Below are positions 1 through 8,460 of a stretch of 64,000 nt of DNA, one piece after another. Made by a program: the position numbers and the translations under genes. This DNA is from CBDCYS01 sp965226245 (lineage in GTDB: Bacteria > Acidobacteriota > Terriglobia > Bryobacterales > UBA6623): contig CBDDCL010000015.1 in NCBI GenBank assembly GCA_965226245.1, positions 1,798,001-1,862,000 of the forward strand, written 5' to 3'. The stretch's first letter is position 1; each line of letters begins with the position of its first letter. The notes beneath the pieces were generated by a model, which did not search any database, had not been told where the DNA came from, and saw nothing but the letters and a program-made list of their open reading frames with translations.

Positions 1-379
1 GAACATGAGTCCGGCCGTAGCTGTGGGCGACCAGGTTGAGCGCGTCGGTCGTTCCGCGGGTGTAGATAATCTCCTCTGGCTCAGCCGCGCCGATGAACTT
101 CTGAACCGCCGTGCGGGCGCCCTCGTAATCGTCGGTCGCCCGCTGGCTCAGCTCGTGTACGCCGCGGTGAACGTTGGCGCAGTCCTCGAGATAGAACTTG
201 CGCAAGGCGTCGATGACGGCCAGGGGCGTCTGGGACGTGGCCGCATTGTCCAGATAGACCAGCGGCTTGCCGTGAACGGTCTGGTGAAGGGCCGGGAAGT
301 CGCGCCGCAGCGCGGCAACGTCGAGAGGCCGAGTAGCGCTTTCCTTGCGTGAAGCCAAGCTTGGAGTCGTCACGCTCAT
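1..379 (-). CDS. sufS: Cysteine desulfurase SufS, N-terminal part (runs off the window)
   Basis: PLP-dependent cysteine desulfurase that mobilises sulfur from cysteine as a persulfide for Fe-S cluster assembly. The first 126 codons are visible. The reverse-strand translation contains VYLDNAATSQTP, followed by the HRGVHELS and YTRGTTDALNLVAHS blocks typical of the SufS/CsdA class V aminotransferase fold; the PLP lysine and catalytic cysteine lie outside the window. The ATG at 379-377 overlaps the sufD stop codon in an ATGA arrangement, indicating translational coupling. It is the last visible gene of sufB-sufC-sufD-sufS. The first twenty or so residues before the conserved core are poorly conserved in the family, so the start rests mainly on the overlap. 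Confidence 0.93.
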   Translation of the reverse strand, partial: MSVTTPSLASRKESATRPLDVAALRRDFPALHQTVHGKPLVYLDNAATSQTPLAVIDALRKFYLEDCANVHRGVHELSQRATDDYEGARTAVQKFIGAAEPEEIIYTRGTTDALNLVAHSYGRTHV

Positions 380-1713
380 TCGCTCACCTCCGCTTGCTCG
401 ACCCAACTCAGCAGGATCTGCTCCAGCGGCTTGCGGAGCGGCTCCACGTTGAGATTCTCGATAATGTCCGCAGCGAAGGCGTAGGTGAGGAGGCTGCGGG
501 CGTCGGGCCGGTTGATGCCGCGGGACTGCAAATAGAACATCGCCTCGTCATCGATCTGGCCGACCGTCGCACCGTGCGTGCAGCGAACGTCGTTGGCTTC
601 GATCTCAAGCTGCGGCTTGGTATTGATGTCAGCGTGGCGCGAGAGCAGCAAGTTTTTGTTGCTCTGGATGGCGTCGGTCTTCTGGGCGTCTTGCCGTACG
701 ATCACCTTGCCGTTGAAGACTCCGGTTGCGTGGCCGTCGAGAATGCCGCGATAGAGCTGGTGACTGTTGCAGTGCGGCATGACGTGGTCAATTATCGTGT
801 GATGGTCGATGTGCTGCTGCCCCGTGACGGCATAGAGCCCGTTCAGCACGCACTCGCAACCCGCGCCTTCGAGACGGACGTGAGTGTCACTGCGTACGAG
901 CCGTCCGCCGAACGACAGCGAATTCGAGGCAAAGCGGCTGTCGCGCGCCTGATGGGCGTAGGTGAAGCCCGTGTGCAAAGCGGCCACGTGTTCTTGCTGC
1001 AACTTGTAGTGATCGATGCGGGCGTTTTCCGCCGTGACGACTTCCGTGACAGCGTTGGTCCAATACACTTCGCCCATGCCGAAATAAGTTTCGATGACGG
1101 TGGCCTGGCTGTCGCGTCCGGCCACGATGAGCGTGCGCGGATGACTGACCTGATTCGCCTGTTCCGCCAAGTTGACGAAGACGAGATGAATCGGCCTTTC
1201 GACGATGACCCGGTCGGGGATTCGAACAAAGGCGCCATCTTCGATGAACGCCGTGTTGAGCGCGGCCAGGGCGTGATTCTCCGGGTCGGCGTAGCGGCCC
1301 AGATGAGCCTCGACCGGATCGCTCTCAAGGAATTCTCGCAGGCTGCCGGCATCGACTTCCTTGGAGCCAGCTTCGAGACACGAGAGCCCGCTCATGAACC
1401 GCCCGTTCACGAAGACCAGACGGCAGCCTTCGATTTCGTTGAATCCCATGGACTTGATTTCGCCGGCTGAAATGACTCGCGAGGCGGGCGCCGCAAGCCG
1501 AAAATCATTCCGCCTCAGCTCAGACAGGCTGGTGTACTTCCAATCTTCATCGCGGGTCGTGGGTACTCCCAGCTCGGAGAAGCGCTGCATGGCGCGTTCA
1601 CGGCGCTGCTTCAGCCAGGCGGGTTCCCTCCCCGCGACACGCCTGCCGAGGGCTTCAAAGCTCTCCAAATAGACGCCCAGGTTTTCAGCTACCGCTACCA
1701 TTGTTTCCATCAC
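376..1713 (-). CDS. sufD: Fe-S cluster assembly protein SufD
   Basis: Scaffold subunit of the SufBCD complex, which builds Fe-S clusters in the cytoplasm. The 445-residue product is normal for SufD and carries the SufB/SufD beta-helix core in its C-terminal half: HIDHHTIIDH, GILDGHATGVFNGKV, then the conserved ending with KPQLEIEANDVRCTHGAT and YLQSRGI. The N-terminal third is the variable helical region with a DEDWKYTSL segment commonly seen in SufD. The stop overlaps the sufS ATG by 4 nt. The 311-bp gap to sufC is unusually large for this operon and is occupied by a dispersed repeat. Confidence 0.95.
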   Translation of the reverse strand: MMETMVAVAENLGVYLESFEALGRRVAGREPAWLKQRRERAMQRFSELGVPTTRDEDWKYTSLSELRRNDFRLAAPASRVISAGEIKSMGFNEIEGCRLVFVNGRFMSGLSCLEAGSKEVDAGSLREFLESDPVEAHLGRYADPENHALAALNTAFIEDGAFVRIPDRVIVERPIHLVFVNLAEQANQVSHPRTLIVAGRDSQATVIETYFGMGEVYWTNAVTEVVTAENARIDHYKLQQEHVAALHTGFTYAHQARDSRFASNSLSFGGRLVRSDTHVRLEGAGCECVLNGLYAVTGQQHIDHHTIIDHVMPHCNSHQLYRGILDGHATGVFNGKVIVRQDAQKTDAIQSNKNLLLSRHADINTKPQLEIEANDVRCTHGATVGQIDDEAMFYLQSRGINRPDARSLLTYAFAADIIENLNVEPLRKPLEQILLSWVEQAEVSE

Positions 1714-1726
1714 CCTTATGTCTTAG

Positions 1727-1999
1727 CCCCAATACCGTTCACCTAGAGCCTTTGAGTCAGAACCTTCGAGCCCAGAGCCGTTGAGCCGCGAAGCGGCGTA
1801 GGATCGTAGCCCAGGGTGGAGCGAAGCGGAACCCTGGGTGGGAAACCCACAACGCCAAACCCCGGATGGGGCGCAGGAGCAAACCGACCCGTGCGTCTCC
1901 GCGGAGAGCGATGTGCGGGGGCGTTCATTGATGCCCGAAACAAGAACACGCGCCATTCAACCAAAACCCTCCGCGCGGAACGGCTAACTGAACAGTATT
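1727..1999 (+). repeat. Dispersed repeat family A, copy 1 (MITE-like), in the sufC-sufD gap
   Basis: Fills the 311-bp gap between sufD and sufC, which holds no gene. The left end around 1731-1745 (AATACCGTTCACCTA) is an imperfect inverted match to the right end at 1983-1999 (GCTAACTGAACAGTATT). The interior has hairpins: GCCGCGAAGCGGC near 1785, and a stem formed by CCCAGGGT and ACCCTGGG around the loop 1818-1830. Related copies occur near 2972, 7621, 44336 and 53012. A remnant of family C (CGCATTTCTCATCGCC) directly follows at about 2010-2025. No protein is supported in the short frames across it. Confidence 0.75.
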
Positions 2000-2024
2000 C
2001 GTCCTAACCCGCATTTCTCATCGC

Positions 2025-2795
2025 CTAGGAGCGCACCAACTCGCCTTCGGCGGCAACTTCTTCGGTCCAGCCATAGCCCTTCTCTTCCAACTCCAGGGCC
2101 AGGCTCTTGTCGCCGGACTTCACGATTCGGCCATCGGCCAGCACATGGACGTAGTCGGGCACGATATAGTTCAGCAGCCGCTGGTAATGCGTCACGACGA
2201 TGATGGCCCGCTCGGGGCTTCGCAGCTTGTTGATGCCTTCCGAGACCAGCTTCATCGCGTCGATGTCGAGTCCGGAATCAGTCTCGTCAAGAATGGCCAG
2301 CTTGGGCTCGAGGATGGCCATCTGGAAGATTTCGTTGCGCTTCTTCTCGCCGCCGGAGAAACCCGCGTTGACCGCGCGCTGCATCATGCTGTCGTCCATC
2401 TGAAGCGCCGCCATGCGGTCTTTCGCCAGCGCCAGAAAGTCCATGGCGTCGAGTTCTTCTTCGCCGCGAGCCTTGCGGGTGACGTTCAAGGCGGTTCGCA
2501 AAAAGTAGAGGTTGCTGACTCCGGGAATCTCGACCGGGTATTGGAAGGCCAAGAAGATGCCCTTTTGGGCGCGCTCTTCCGGAGCCAGCTCGAGCAGGTC
2601 TTCGCCTTCATAGGTAACTTCACCAGAGGACACTTCATAGGTGTCGCGGCCCGCCAGGACTTGGGCGAGCGTACTCTTACCCGATCCGTTGGGGCCCATG
2701 ATGGCGTGAACTTCGCCTTTCTGGACCGAGAGGTTGATTCCCTTGAGAATTTCTTTGTTGTCCGCTGTTACGGACAGGTTTCGTATTTCAAGCAT
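2025..2795 (-). CDS. sufC: Fe-S cluster assembly ATPase SufC
   Basis: ABC-type ATPase of the SufBC2D scaffold complex; ATP binding drives the SufB-SufD rearrangement needed for cluster formation. The 256-residue length is typical. Walker A is GPNGSGKST at residues 34-42, the signature is FSGGEKKR near residue 146, and Walker B is LAILDETDSGLDIDA, the form characteristic of SufC. The switch histidine is in VTHYQRLL. It sits between sufB and sufD, separated from each by more than 300 bp of repeat-bearing DNA. A conserved hairpin-plus-tail motif ends about 20 nt before its ATG. Confidence 0.96.
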   Translation of the reverse strand: MLEIRNLSVTADNKEILKGINLSVQKGEVHAIMGPNGSGKSTLAQVLAGRDTYEVSSGEVTYEGEDLLELAPEERAQKGIFLAFQYPVEIPGVSNLYFLRTALNVTRKARGEEELDAMDFLALAKDRMAALQMDDSMMQRAVNAGFSGGEKKRNEIFQMAILEPKLAILDETDSGLDIDAMKLVSEGINKLRSPERAIIVVTHYQRLLNYIVPDYVHVLADGRIVKSGDKSLALELEEKGYGWTEEVAAEGELVRS

Positions 2796-2814
2796 GGTCT
2801 GATTTCGTTCTTTC

Positions 2815-2863
2815 GGCAGAAAATCTCAGACGGCCGGACAGAGGCGTGGACGGCAGTCCACGC
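2815..2863 (-). promoter_or_regulatory. Conserved leader motif before sufC (shared with mutM)
   Basis: Read on the minus strand: a GC-rich hairpin (GCGTGGAC, short loop, GTCCACGC), then CTCTGTCCGGCCGTCTGA and ATTTTCTGCC, ending about 20 nt before the sufC ATG. The same arrangement with very few changes occurs at 19712-19760, again directly before a start codon (mutM). It could be a dispersed repeat that carries transcription or translation signals, or a structured 5' leader. The position before two unrelated genes is what is seen; function is inference. Confidence 0.45.
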
Positions 2864-2971
2864 TTAGTCGTTTGAGCTCAATAGCGTCGACTTTGGTAGT
2901 CTCGCGCGTCCAGGCCGCTGTATTTCTTTCGGTACAAGACAGATTAATCCGCCGTCAGAATCGTCAGTTCG

Positions 2972-3071
2972 CTTTTCCTGCGCCCCATCCGGGGCTCCCG
3001 CCCCGGGGGTTCTTACCCAGGGTTCCGCTTCGCTCCACCCTGGGCTACGATCCGGCACCGCTTCGCGGCTC
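2972..3071 (-). repeat. Dispersed repeat family A, copy 2, in the sufB-sufC gap
   Basis: Reverse-oriented core of family A in the 369-bp gap between sufC and sufB. It keeps the CCCAGGGTTCCGCTTCGCTC block, the GGCTACGATCCGG segment and the CGCTTCGCGGCTC end. The terminal inverted repeats seen in copies 1 and 3 are not recognisable here. The rest of the gap (2864-2971 and 3072-3164) shows no gene. Confidence 0.7.
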
Positions 3072-3164
3072 AAAGGCCCTATCCGCGGCTCGACGGCTCT
3101 ATCCCACGGCTGCAAGTCTCTAGCCTCGGCTGAAAGGTTCTCAGTGGACGGTGTTAAACTACTG

Positions 3165-4613
3165 CTACCCAACGCTGCCCTCTAAACTCACGCCCAGCAG
3201 CTTCTGCGCTTCCACCGCGAACTCCATCGGCAGTTCGCGAAAGACCTCCTTGCAGAAGCCGTTGACGATCATCGACACGGCGTCTTCGGTTGAAATCCCG
3301 CGCTGGTTGCAATAGAAAATCTGGTCTTCGCCGACCTTGGAAGTGGTGGCTTCGTGCTCGACCGTCGCCGTCGGATTCTTCACTTCGAGATAGGGGAAGG
3401 TATGGGCGCCGCACTTGTCGCCCATCAGCATCGAATCGCATTGCGAGAAGTTGCGCGCCCCGTCGGCGCCTTTTTGAATCTTCACCAGCCCGCGGTAGGA
3501 GTTTTGCCCGAACCCGGCCGAAATGCCTTTCGAGATGATCGTGCTCTTGGTGTTCTTGCCAATGTGGATCATCTTAGTGCCGGTATCGGCCTGCTGGTAA
3601 TTGTTAACCACCGCAACCGAATAGAACTCACCGACCGAGTTGTCGCCGATCAGAATGCAGCTCGGATACTTCCAGGTGATGGCCGAGCCGGTTTCCACCT
3701 GGGTCCAGGAGATTCTCGAATTCACGCCCTGGCACTTGCCGCGTTTGGTGACGAAGTTGTAGATGCCGCCCTTGCCGTTTTTGTCGCCGGGATACCAGTT
3801 CTGAACCGTGGAATACTTGATCCGCGCGTTGTCGAGCGCCACCAGCTCGACCACCGCCGCGTGAAGCTGATTCTCGTCACGCATCGGGGCCGTGCAGCCT
3901 TCGAGGTAGCTCACATACGAGCCTTCCTCGGCCACGATCAGCGTGCGCTCGAACTGCCCCGTGTTGGCCGCGTTGATCCGGAAGTAGGTCGAAAGCTCCA
4001 TCGGGCAGCGCACGCCCTTCGGGATGTAGCAGAACGACCCATCGCTAAAGACAGCCGAGTTCAGCGTGGCGAAGAAATTGTCCGTGTAAGGAACGACCGT
4101 GCCGAGGTATTTCTCGATCAGCTCGGGGTGGTCACGAACCGCTTCGGAAAACGAGCAGAAGATCACCCCCACCTCGGAAAGCTTGTCCTTGAAAGTGGTG
4201 GCGACCGAGACGCTGTCGAACACCGCGTCCACCGCCACGCCCGCTAACGCCGCGCGCTCGCTCAGCGGGATACCCAGTTTTTCGTAAGTGGCCAGCAGCT
4301 CGGGATCGACCTCGTCCAAGCTCTTGGGCCCGTCCTTCTTCGACTTCGGAGCTGAGTAGTAACTAATGGATTGATAGTCGATCGGAGAATAGCGGACGTT
4401 GTGCCACGTCGGCTCCTCCATCTTGAGCCACTGCCGGTAGGATTTCAGGCGCCAGTCGAGCAGGAACTGGGGCTCTTCTTTCTTGGCTGAAATCAGACGG
4501 ACGACGTCTTCGTTCAGGCCCGGTGGCAGGGAATCGGCATCGATATCGGTGACGAACCCGTACTTATAGTCTTGTGTTGCAAGGACTTCCAACTCACTCG
4601 CCGGAGTACTCAT
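3165..4613 (-). CDS. sufB: Fe-S cluster assembly protein SufB
   Basis: Core scaffold subunit of SufBC2D on which Fe-S clusters are assembled. The 482-residue protein has the SufB hallmarks: YKYGFVTDIDAD near the N-terminus, the DNFFATLNSAVFSDGSFCYI and PKGVRCPMELSTYFRIN blocks, YLEGCTAP, and the C-terminal VEHEATTSKVGEDQIFYCNQ motif. It is the first gene of the minus-strand suf operon. The ATG at 4613 is followed by a plausible mature start. Upstream DNA (4614-4859) contains a palindrome and a TTGACA hexamer, suggesting the operon promoter. No sufR/iscR-type regulator gene is next to it in the window. Confidence 0.96.
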   Translation of the reverse strand: MSTPASELEVLATQDYKYGFVTDIDADSLPPGLNEDVVRLISAKKEEPQFLLDWRLKSYRQWLKMEEPTWHNVRYSPIDYQSISYYSAPKSKKDGPKSLDEVDPELLATYEKLGIPLSERAALAGVAVDAVFDSVSVATTFKDKLSEVGVIFCSFSEAVRDHPELIEKYLGTVVPYTDNFFATLNSAVFSDGSFCYIPKGVRCPMELSTYFRINAANTGQFERTLIVAEEGSYVSYLEGCTAPMRDENQLHAAVVELVALDNARIKYSTVQNWYPGDKNGKGGIYNFVTKRGKCQGVNSRISWTQVETGSAITWKYPSCILIGDNSVGEFYSVAVVNNYQQADTGTKMIHIGKNTKSTIISKGISAGFGQNSYRGLVKIQKGADGARNFSQCDSMLMGDKCGAHTFPYLEVKNPTATVEHEATTSKVGEDQIFYCNQRGISTEDAVSMIVNGFCKEVFRELPMEFAVEAQKLLGVSLEGSVG

Positions 4614-4732
4614 TCAACCCTCCGCGCGGCCCGCGGGCGCGCTTCACTCAACTCGTATCGAACTTCTAAGCTCTTGTAGACTAAGGTTTGTCCGGTCGCC
4701 GCCCGGCACCGCAAGAGGTAGGGGTGCGGCAA

Positions 4733-4797
4733 CCAATCTATACAGATTAGTAAAGATTCTCTACTTGCAGCGTAGCAATACTATACCAATCTGTCAA
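4733..4797 (-). promoter_or_regulatory. Candidate suf operon promoter and operator
   Basis: Upstream of sufB. A near-perfect palindrome CCAATCTATACAGATTAG lies at 4733-4750. The half-site recurs inverted at 4785-4794 (TACCAATCTGT / ACAGATTGGTA), about 35 bp away. On the minus strand a TTGACA hexamer occupies 4797-4792, next to that second half-site, but the hexamer 17 bp further (TACGCT) is a weak -10. Repeated dyads of this kind would suit an Rrf2- or SufR-type repressor; which factor binds is unknown. Confidence 0.4.
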
Positions 4798-4859
4798 GAT
4801 TGACTTGGCGAAGGGTGCCTGAGAGGGTTGAATGGGGATTTCTAGGGTCTAAGGCTGGC

Positions 4860-7538
4860 CTAAGGGGCTGGTGAAAGGGGCACAGCGGTTACGCCGTGCC
4901 TTTCCAGCAGCGCCAGGAAGCGGGGCTGGTCGCGGAGGGGATTCCAGGTTGGATCGGCCTTCAGAAACGGCGCCGAGAAGAAAGCTGGAACCGACAAGAG
5001 ATGCTCGAGATGGTCGATCGCTTCGTCATAGTCGCCCAGCATGACGTAGATCTGGGCCAGGTCCTTGAGCCGAAAACCCAGCCGTGCGGCCAGGTTTCCG
5101 GCTAGCAGCTCGAGTCCCAGCCTTCCCTCCCGAATGGCATCGTCACGGCGGCCCAGTCCGGCGTAGGCAATGCCCAACGAGCTGTGCATGTTGGCGTTTT
5201 TAGGCTGCTCTTCGACTCTGGCTTCCAGCAGATCACGCGCCGCTTCGTACGAAGCCTGCTCGAGTTCCGGCTGGTTCATCAGGCCATGGATCTGGGCGGC
5301 GAGCAGGTCCTTCGGAATATAAAAGGTCGCGAACTCGTAGACTTTTGAGGATCCCGAGGAGAGTCGCCTCAGGGCTTCTTGGTATCTCCGCTCGATCATA
5401 TCGACCATGACCCAGGGATAGTTGATGGGCGGGGTTCCTTCGAGATCGACGTTCGGAGGCAATCCCTCCAAGAACCTTCGGACCTTCTCTGGGCTCTCGT
5501 CCCAATTCAGATAGATCAACGCCTTGCAGTAGTAGGGACAGGATCGATTGGGAACCAGTTGGATGGCGCGGTCATGGGAGCGGCTTGCCTCGCTGAAGTC
5601 GCGCAGCCCATTAGAGCGGCCACCGGCCGCACAGGCCAGACTTCCAAGCCGGGGGTCGAGCTTCATCGCCGTCCTCAGAGTGGTCAGCGACTCCTCCCAT
5701 TGACCCAGGGATTGCTGAATGTTACTAATCTGCTCCAAGACTGCGGTGTTGTTGGGCTGGCTCCTTAGAACGATCCGGTATTCCTCCAGGGCTCGGTCCC
5801 AGTCTCGCTCCCCGGAAAAGTACATGCCTAGAGCATTGTGGGCCGCGGGCAGACTCGGATCGAGCTCCAGAGCCCGGTCAACTGCCTCCTTCGCAAGAGC
5901 CAACCGTGCGTCAGTGCGGTCGACATACCGAAGATAGAGCCAGGCGTGCGCTTTTGATTGCTGAGCGTGCGCGAGAGCGAATGTCGGGTCCAGATCTTGT
6001 GCCCTTTCATACATCTGAATGGCGAAGTGGATCTCGTCCCGGGAAATCGTTTCATTTCCACGATGGAAGTAGCCGTTGCCCCGCAGGTAGGCATTATAGG
6101 CCTCCATATTCTCCGTCGGCCGGGATTCCAGAGACCGGCGCTGCGGCTCGAGAAGGACGATGTCCAGGTTCTCGATCACCTGCTTGGCGATGTCGGATTG
6201 CACCTCGAAGATATCCGCCAACACAGCGTTGTAACCCTCCGCCCAAAGGTTAGTGTCCTCGGACACCCGGATGAGCTGGGGCGTCACGCGCACCTGACTG
6301 GGCCCGCTCGCGGACCGCTGCCAGCGCACCGTGCCGTCGAGCACATAGTCGACACCCAGCTCCTCGCCGATCTGCCTTAGCGAGAGTGACGATTCCTTGT
6401 ACTGCATGGCGCTCTTGCGGGAGATGACCCCCAGCCCGTCCAAGCCCGCGAGCCGGCTGATAATCTCCTCCGTCATGCCGTCGGCGAAGTACTCGTCTTC
6501 CGGTGCTCCCAGATTCTCGAACGGCAGCACCGCGATCATCTTTTGGCCCGAGACGGCTTCCCGAGAGGCGCGCGTCGCCGCGATGTCCTGCTCCGATGGA
6601 GCGAGGCCCTGCCACAGAAGGTAGCCGCCGAAACCGAGGGTGAGCAGCCCCAAGGCCCCAGCCGCGATCCACCTCCTGAGAGGCCCCGCGGGTGCGGCAG
6701 GGGGACTCTTCACGCGAGTCGTCTCGGAGGCCTTTTGCAGCGACCGCAAATCGACCAGCAGGTCGTCCACGTGGGGATATCGCTCGCCAGGCTCCTTCGC
6801 CAGAGCCTTGGCGACAATGCGGTCCAGCTCCAACGGCAGGCCGGCTCGTAGGGCTGTGATCGGTTCTGGGTCTTCGGCGCCAATCGCGTAGAGGACGGCC
6901 TCTTGGCGCTCGCCCTCAAACGGCAGCCGCCCGGTGACCATCTCGTAAATCACCACCCCCAACGACCAGATATCCGTGCGCCGGTCCGTCGGCAGGCGTT
7001 GCGCCTGTTCGGGCGACATGTAGGCAGGAGTCCCAAGAATCGTCGCGGTCTTGGTGAGTTTTGATCGGTCAGCCAACTGCGCCAGACCGAAGTCCATGAT
7101 CTTGACTTGGCCTTGCTCGGTCAGCATCAAGTTGGCCGGTTTGATATCACGGTGGACCACCTCGTTTTGGTGCGCCGCTTGGAGGCCTTGTGCGGTCTGG
7201 ATGGCAATGTCCAAGGCTTCATCCAGTTTGAGGGGGCGCTCGGCGATCTTGGCCTTTAGCGTTTGGCCTTCGAGGAAAGCCATGGCGAGGAAGATTTGCC
7301 CGTCAACCTCGTCGATTTCGTAGACCGGGCAAATGTTTTGGTGATCCAGGCGTGCCGCAGCCTTCGCTTCGCGAACGAAACGGGCCTTGTGTTCGGGATC
7401 TTCGATGGCGTGGGCTGCCAGGAACTTGAGCGCGACCAGCCGCTCCAGCTTCATATCCTCGGCCTTGTAGACCACACCCATGCCGCCTTCGCCGTGCTTG
7501 GAGAGGATTTTATAGTGGCTGATGGTGGAGCCGATCAC
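4860..7538 (-). CDS. Membrane Ser/Thr protein kinase with TolB-like domain and TPR tail
   Basis: An 892-residue PknB-type kinase. The N-terminal kinase domain has the glycine loop GEGGMGVVY (residues 16-24), ATP lysine K38, catalytic HRDIKPANL (H129, D131), DFG at 149-151 and the activation segment GTPAYMSPEQ. A single transmembrane helix follows at about 288-313. The exported part starts with the TolB-N-like module (IAVLPFENL, then EYFADGMTEEIISRLA) that recruits or senses ligands in many such kinases, followed by several TPR repeats to the C-terminus. The start is GTG at 7538. Signal and substrate cannot be read from the sequence. It is transcribed in the same direction as suf, but 246 bp separates them and the suf control region lies between, so it is probably an independent unit. 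Confidence 0.93.
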   Translation of the reverse strand: MIGSTISHYKILSKHGEGGMGVVYKAEDMKLERLVALKFLAAHAIEDPEHKARFVREAKAAARLDHQNICPVYEIDEVDGQIFLAMAFLEGQTLKAKIAERPLKLDEALDIAIQTAQGLQAAHQNEVVHRDIKPANLMLTEQGQVKIMDFGLAQLADRSKLTKTATILGTPAYMSPEQAQRLPTDRRTDIWSLGVVIYEMVTGRLPFEGERQEAVLYAIGAEDPEPITALRAGLPLELDRIVAKALAKEPGERYPHVDDLLVDLRSLQKASETTRVKSPPAAPAGPLRRWIAAGALGLLTLGFGGYLLWQGLAPSEQDIAATRASREAVSGQKMIAVLPFENLGAPEDEYFADGMTEEIISRLAGLDGLGVISRKSAMQYKESSLSLRQIGEELGVDYVLDGTVRWQRSASGPSQVRVTPQLIRVSEDTNLWAEGYNAVLADIFEVQSDIAKQVIENLDIVLLEPQRRSLESRPTENMEAYNAYLRGNGYFHRGNETISRDEIHFAIQMYERAQDLDPTFALAHAQQSKAHAWLYLRYVDRTDARLALAKEAVDRALELDPSLPAAHNALGMYFSGERDWDRALEEYRIVLRSQPNNTAVLEQISNIQQSLGQWEESLTTLRTAMKLDPRLGSLACAAGGRSNGLRDFSEASRSHDRAIQLVPNRSCPYYCKALIYLNWDESPEKVRRFLEGLPPNVDLEGTPPINYPWVMVDMIERRYQEALRRLSSGSSKVYEFATFYIPKDLLAAQIHGLMNQPELEQASYEAARDLLEARVEEQPKNANMHSSLGIAYAGLGRRDDAIREGRLGLELLAGNLAARLGFRLKDLAQIYVMLGDYDEAIDHLEHLLSVPAFFSAPFLKADPTWNPLRDQPRFLALLERHGVTAVPLSPAP

Positions 7539-7620
7539 GACGGTCCAATTCTATCGCAGACAGGATACCTGGTGGCAACAAGCCTTCTTTTGAGTTATCC
7601 GTCCATAGCCATGCTAAGCC

Positions 7621-7856
7621 TAATACTGTTCAGTTAGCAGTTCCGCGCGGAGGGTTTTGGTTGAATGGCGCGTGCTCTTGTATCGGGCAGCAACGAACGC
7701 CCGCCACACAGAGCTCTGCTGCAGAGGCGTAAGCATCCGGTTGTTTTCCTGCGCCCCGTCCGCGTCCGGGGCTTCCCCTCGCAGGGTTTCGGACCCAGCG
7801 TTCCGCTTCACTCCACCCATGGGCTACGATCCGACGCCGCTTCGCGGCTCAACGGC
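7621..7856 (-). repeat. Dispersed repeat family A, copy 3
   Basis: Reverse-oriented near full-length copy between the kinase and higBA. It begins AATACTGTTCAGTTAGC at 7622, the same terminal sequence as the right end of copy 1, shares the adjacent CGCGCGGAGGGTTTTGGTTG block, and ends in the GGCTACGATCCGACGCCGC and TTCGCGGCTC core. With 7893-8068 it accounts for most of the 609-bp gap 7539-8147, where no gene is evident. Confidence 0.75.
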
Positions 7857-7892
7857 TCAAGGGGAGCACCGAGGAGCATCGAGAAGCACCGA

Positions 7893-8068
7893 GGGACAGT
7901 CACCTTGACTGGTACGCCGCACCCCAGGCAGAGTCACCTAACTGTCTATAAAGCAATAACTTATGTTGATGAATCCGTGTCGGAAGCAGCGGGCGAAGGC
8001 AGAGGCCTGGCGGTAACCCCTTTGAATCAGCGGGTCTTGAGATCTAAATTAATTAAGGTGACTGTCCC
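7893..8068. repeat. Short inverted-repeat element (MITE-like), family F
   Basis: A 176-bp segment bounded by perfect 14-bp inverted repeats: GGGACAGTCACCTT at 7893-7906 and AAGGTGACTGTCCC at 8055-8068. The inside is AT-richer than its surroundings and has no convincing open frame. The left-end sequence, extended by GACTGGTACGCCGCACCCC, recurs at 8815-8849 on the other side of higBA. It looks like a non-autonomous or REP-associated element; the mobilising enzyme is not in this window. Confidence 0.6.
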
Positions 8069-8147
8069 GTGTGCAGTCCGTGTGCAGTCAGCTTGCGGAT
8101 CAGTACCGCTTCGGGCGAATTAGCTGACTGTCACCGATCGCCTCGCT

Positions 8148-8450
8148 TCATGCGTGCACGTGCTCGCTGGTCTTGAGGGTTGGCAGCGCTTTGATCGCCT
8201 TGCCGGCTTTCTTCTCGGCCAGTCGCAGTTCGTAAAGCTTCTGCAGATTGAGCCAGAACTCGGGGCTAGTGCCAAAAAAGTGACCGAGACGCAGGGCCGT
8301 GTCACCGGTGATGGCGCGCTGACCGTTGAGAATCTCGGTAACGCGGTTGGTCGGCACCTTGAGTTGCCGCGCAAGTGCGGCGGCGCTCATGTTGAGCTCT
8401 TTCAACTCTTCCGTGAGGTGTTCGCCCGGATGGATCGCGGGAACGGCCAT
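8148..8450 (-). CDS. higA: HigA-family antitoxin (XRE helix-turn-helix)
   Basis: Antitoxin and autorepressor of a HigBA toxin-antitoxin module. The product from the ATG at 8450 is 100 residues: MAVPAIHPGEHLTEEL, then an XRE-type HTH (SAAALARQLKVPTNRVTEIL) and the GQRAITGDTALRLGHFFG block with FWLNLQKLYEL, the family signature. This start is preferred over an in-frame one nine codons earlier because AGGAG sits 7 nt upstream and the 10-bp spacing from higB is then kept. The toxin-first order matches higBA loci. Confidence 0.88.
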   Translation of the reverse strand: MAVPAIHPGEHLTEELKELNMSAAALARQLKVPTNRVTEILNGQRAITGDTALRLGHFFGTSPEFWLNLQKLYELRLAEKKAGKAIKALPTLKTSEHVHA

Positions 8451-8460
8451 AACGATTCTC

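Noticed and set aside
349..1470. Long plus-strand frame of 373 codons opposite sufD
   Set aside because: Antisense shadow of a clear SufD gene; no family and no start signal.
2145..2867. 240-codon plus-strand frame opposite sufC
   Set aside because: Shadow of SufC, which has intact ABC motifs on the other strand.
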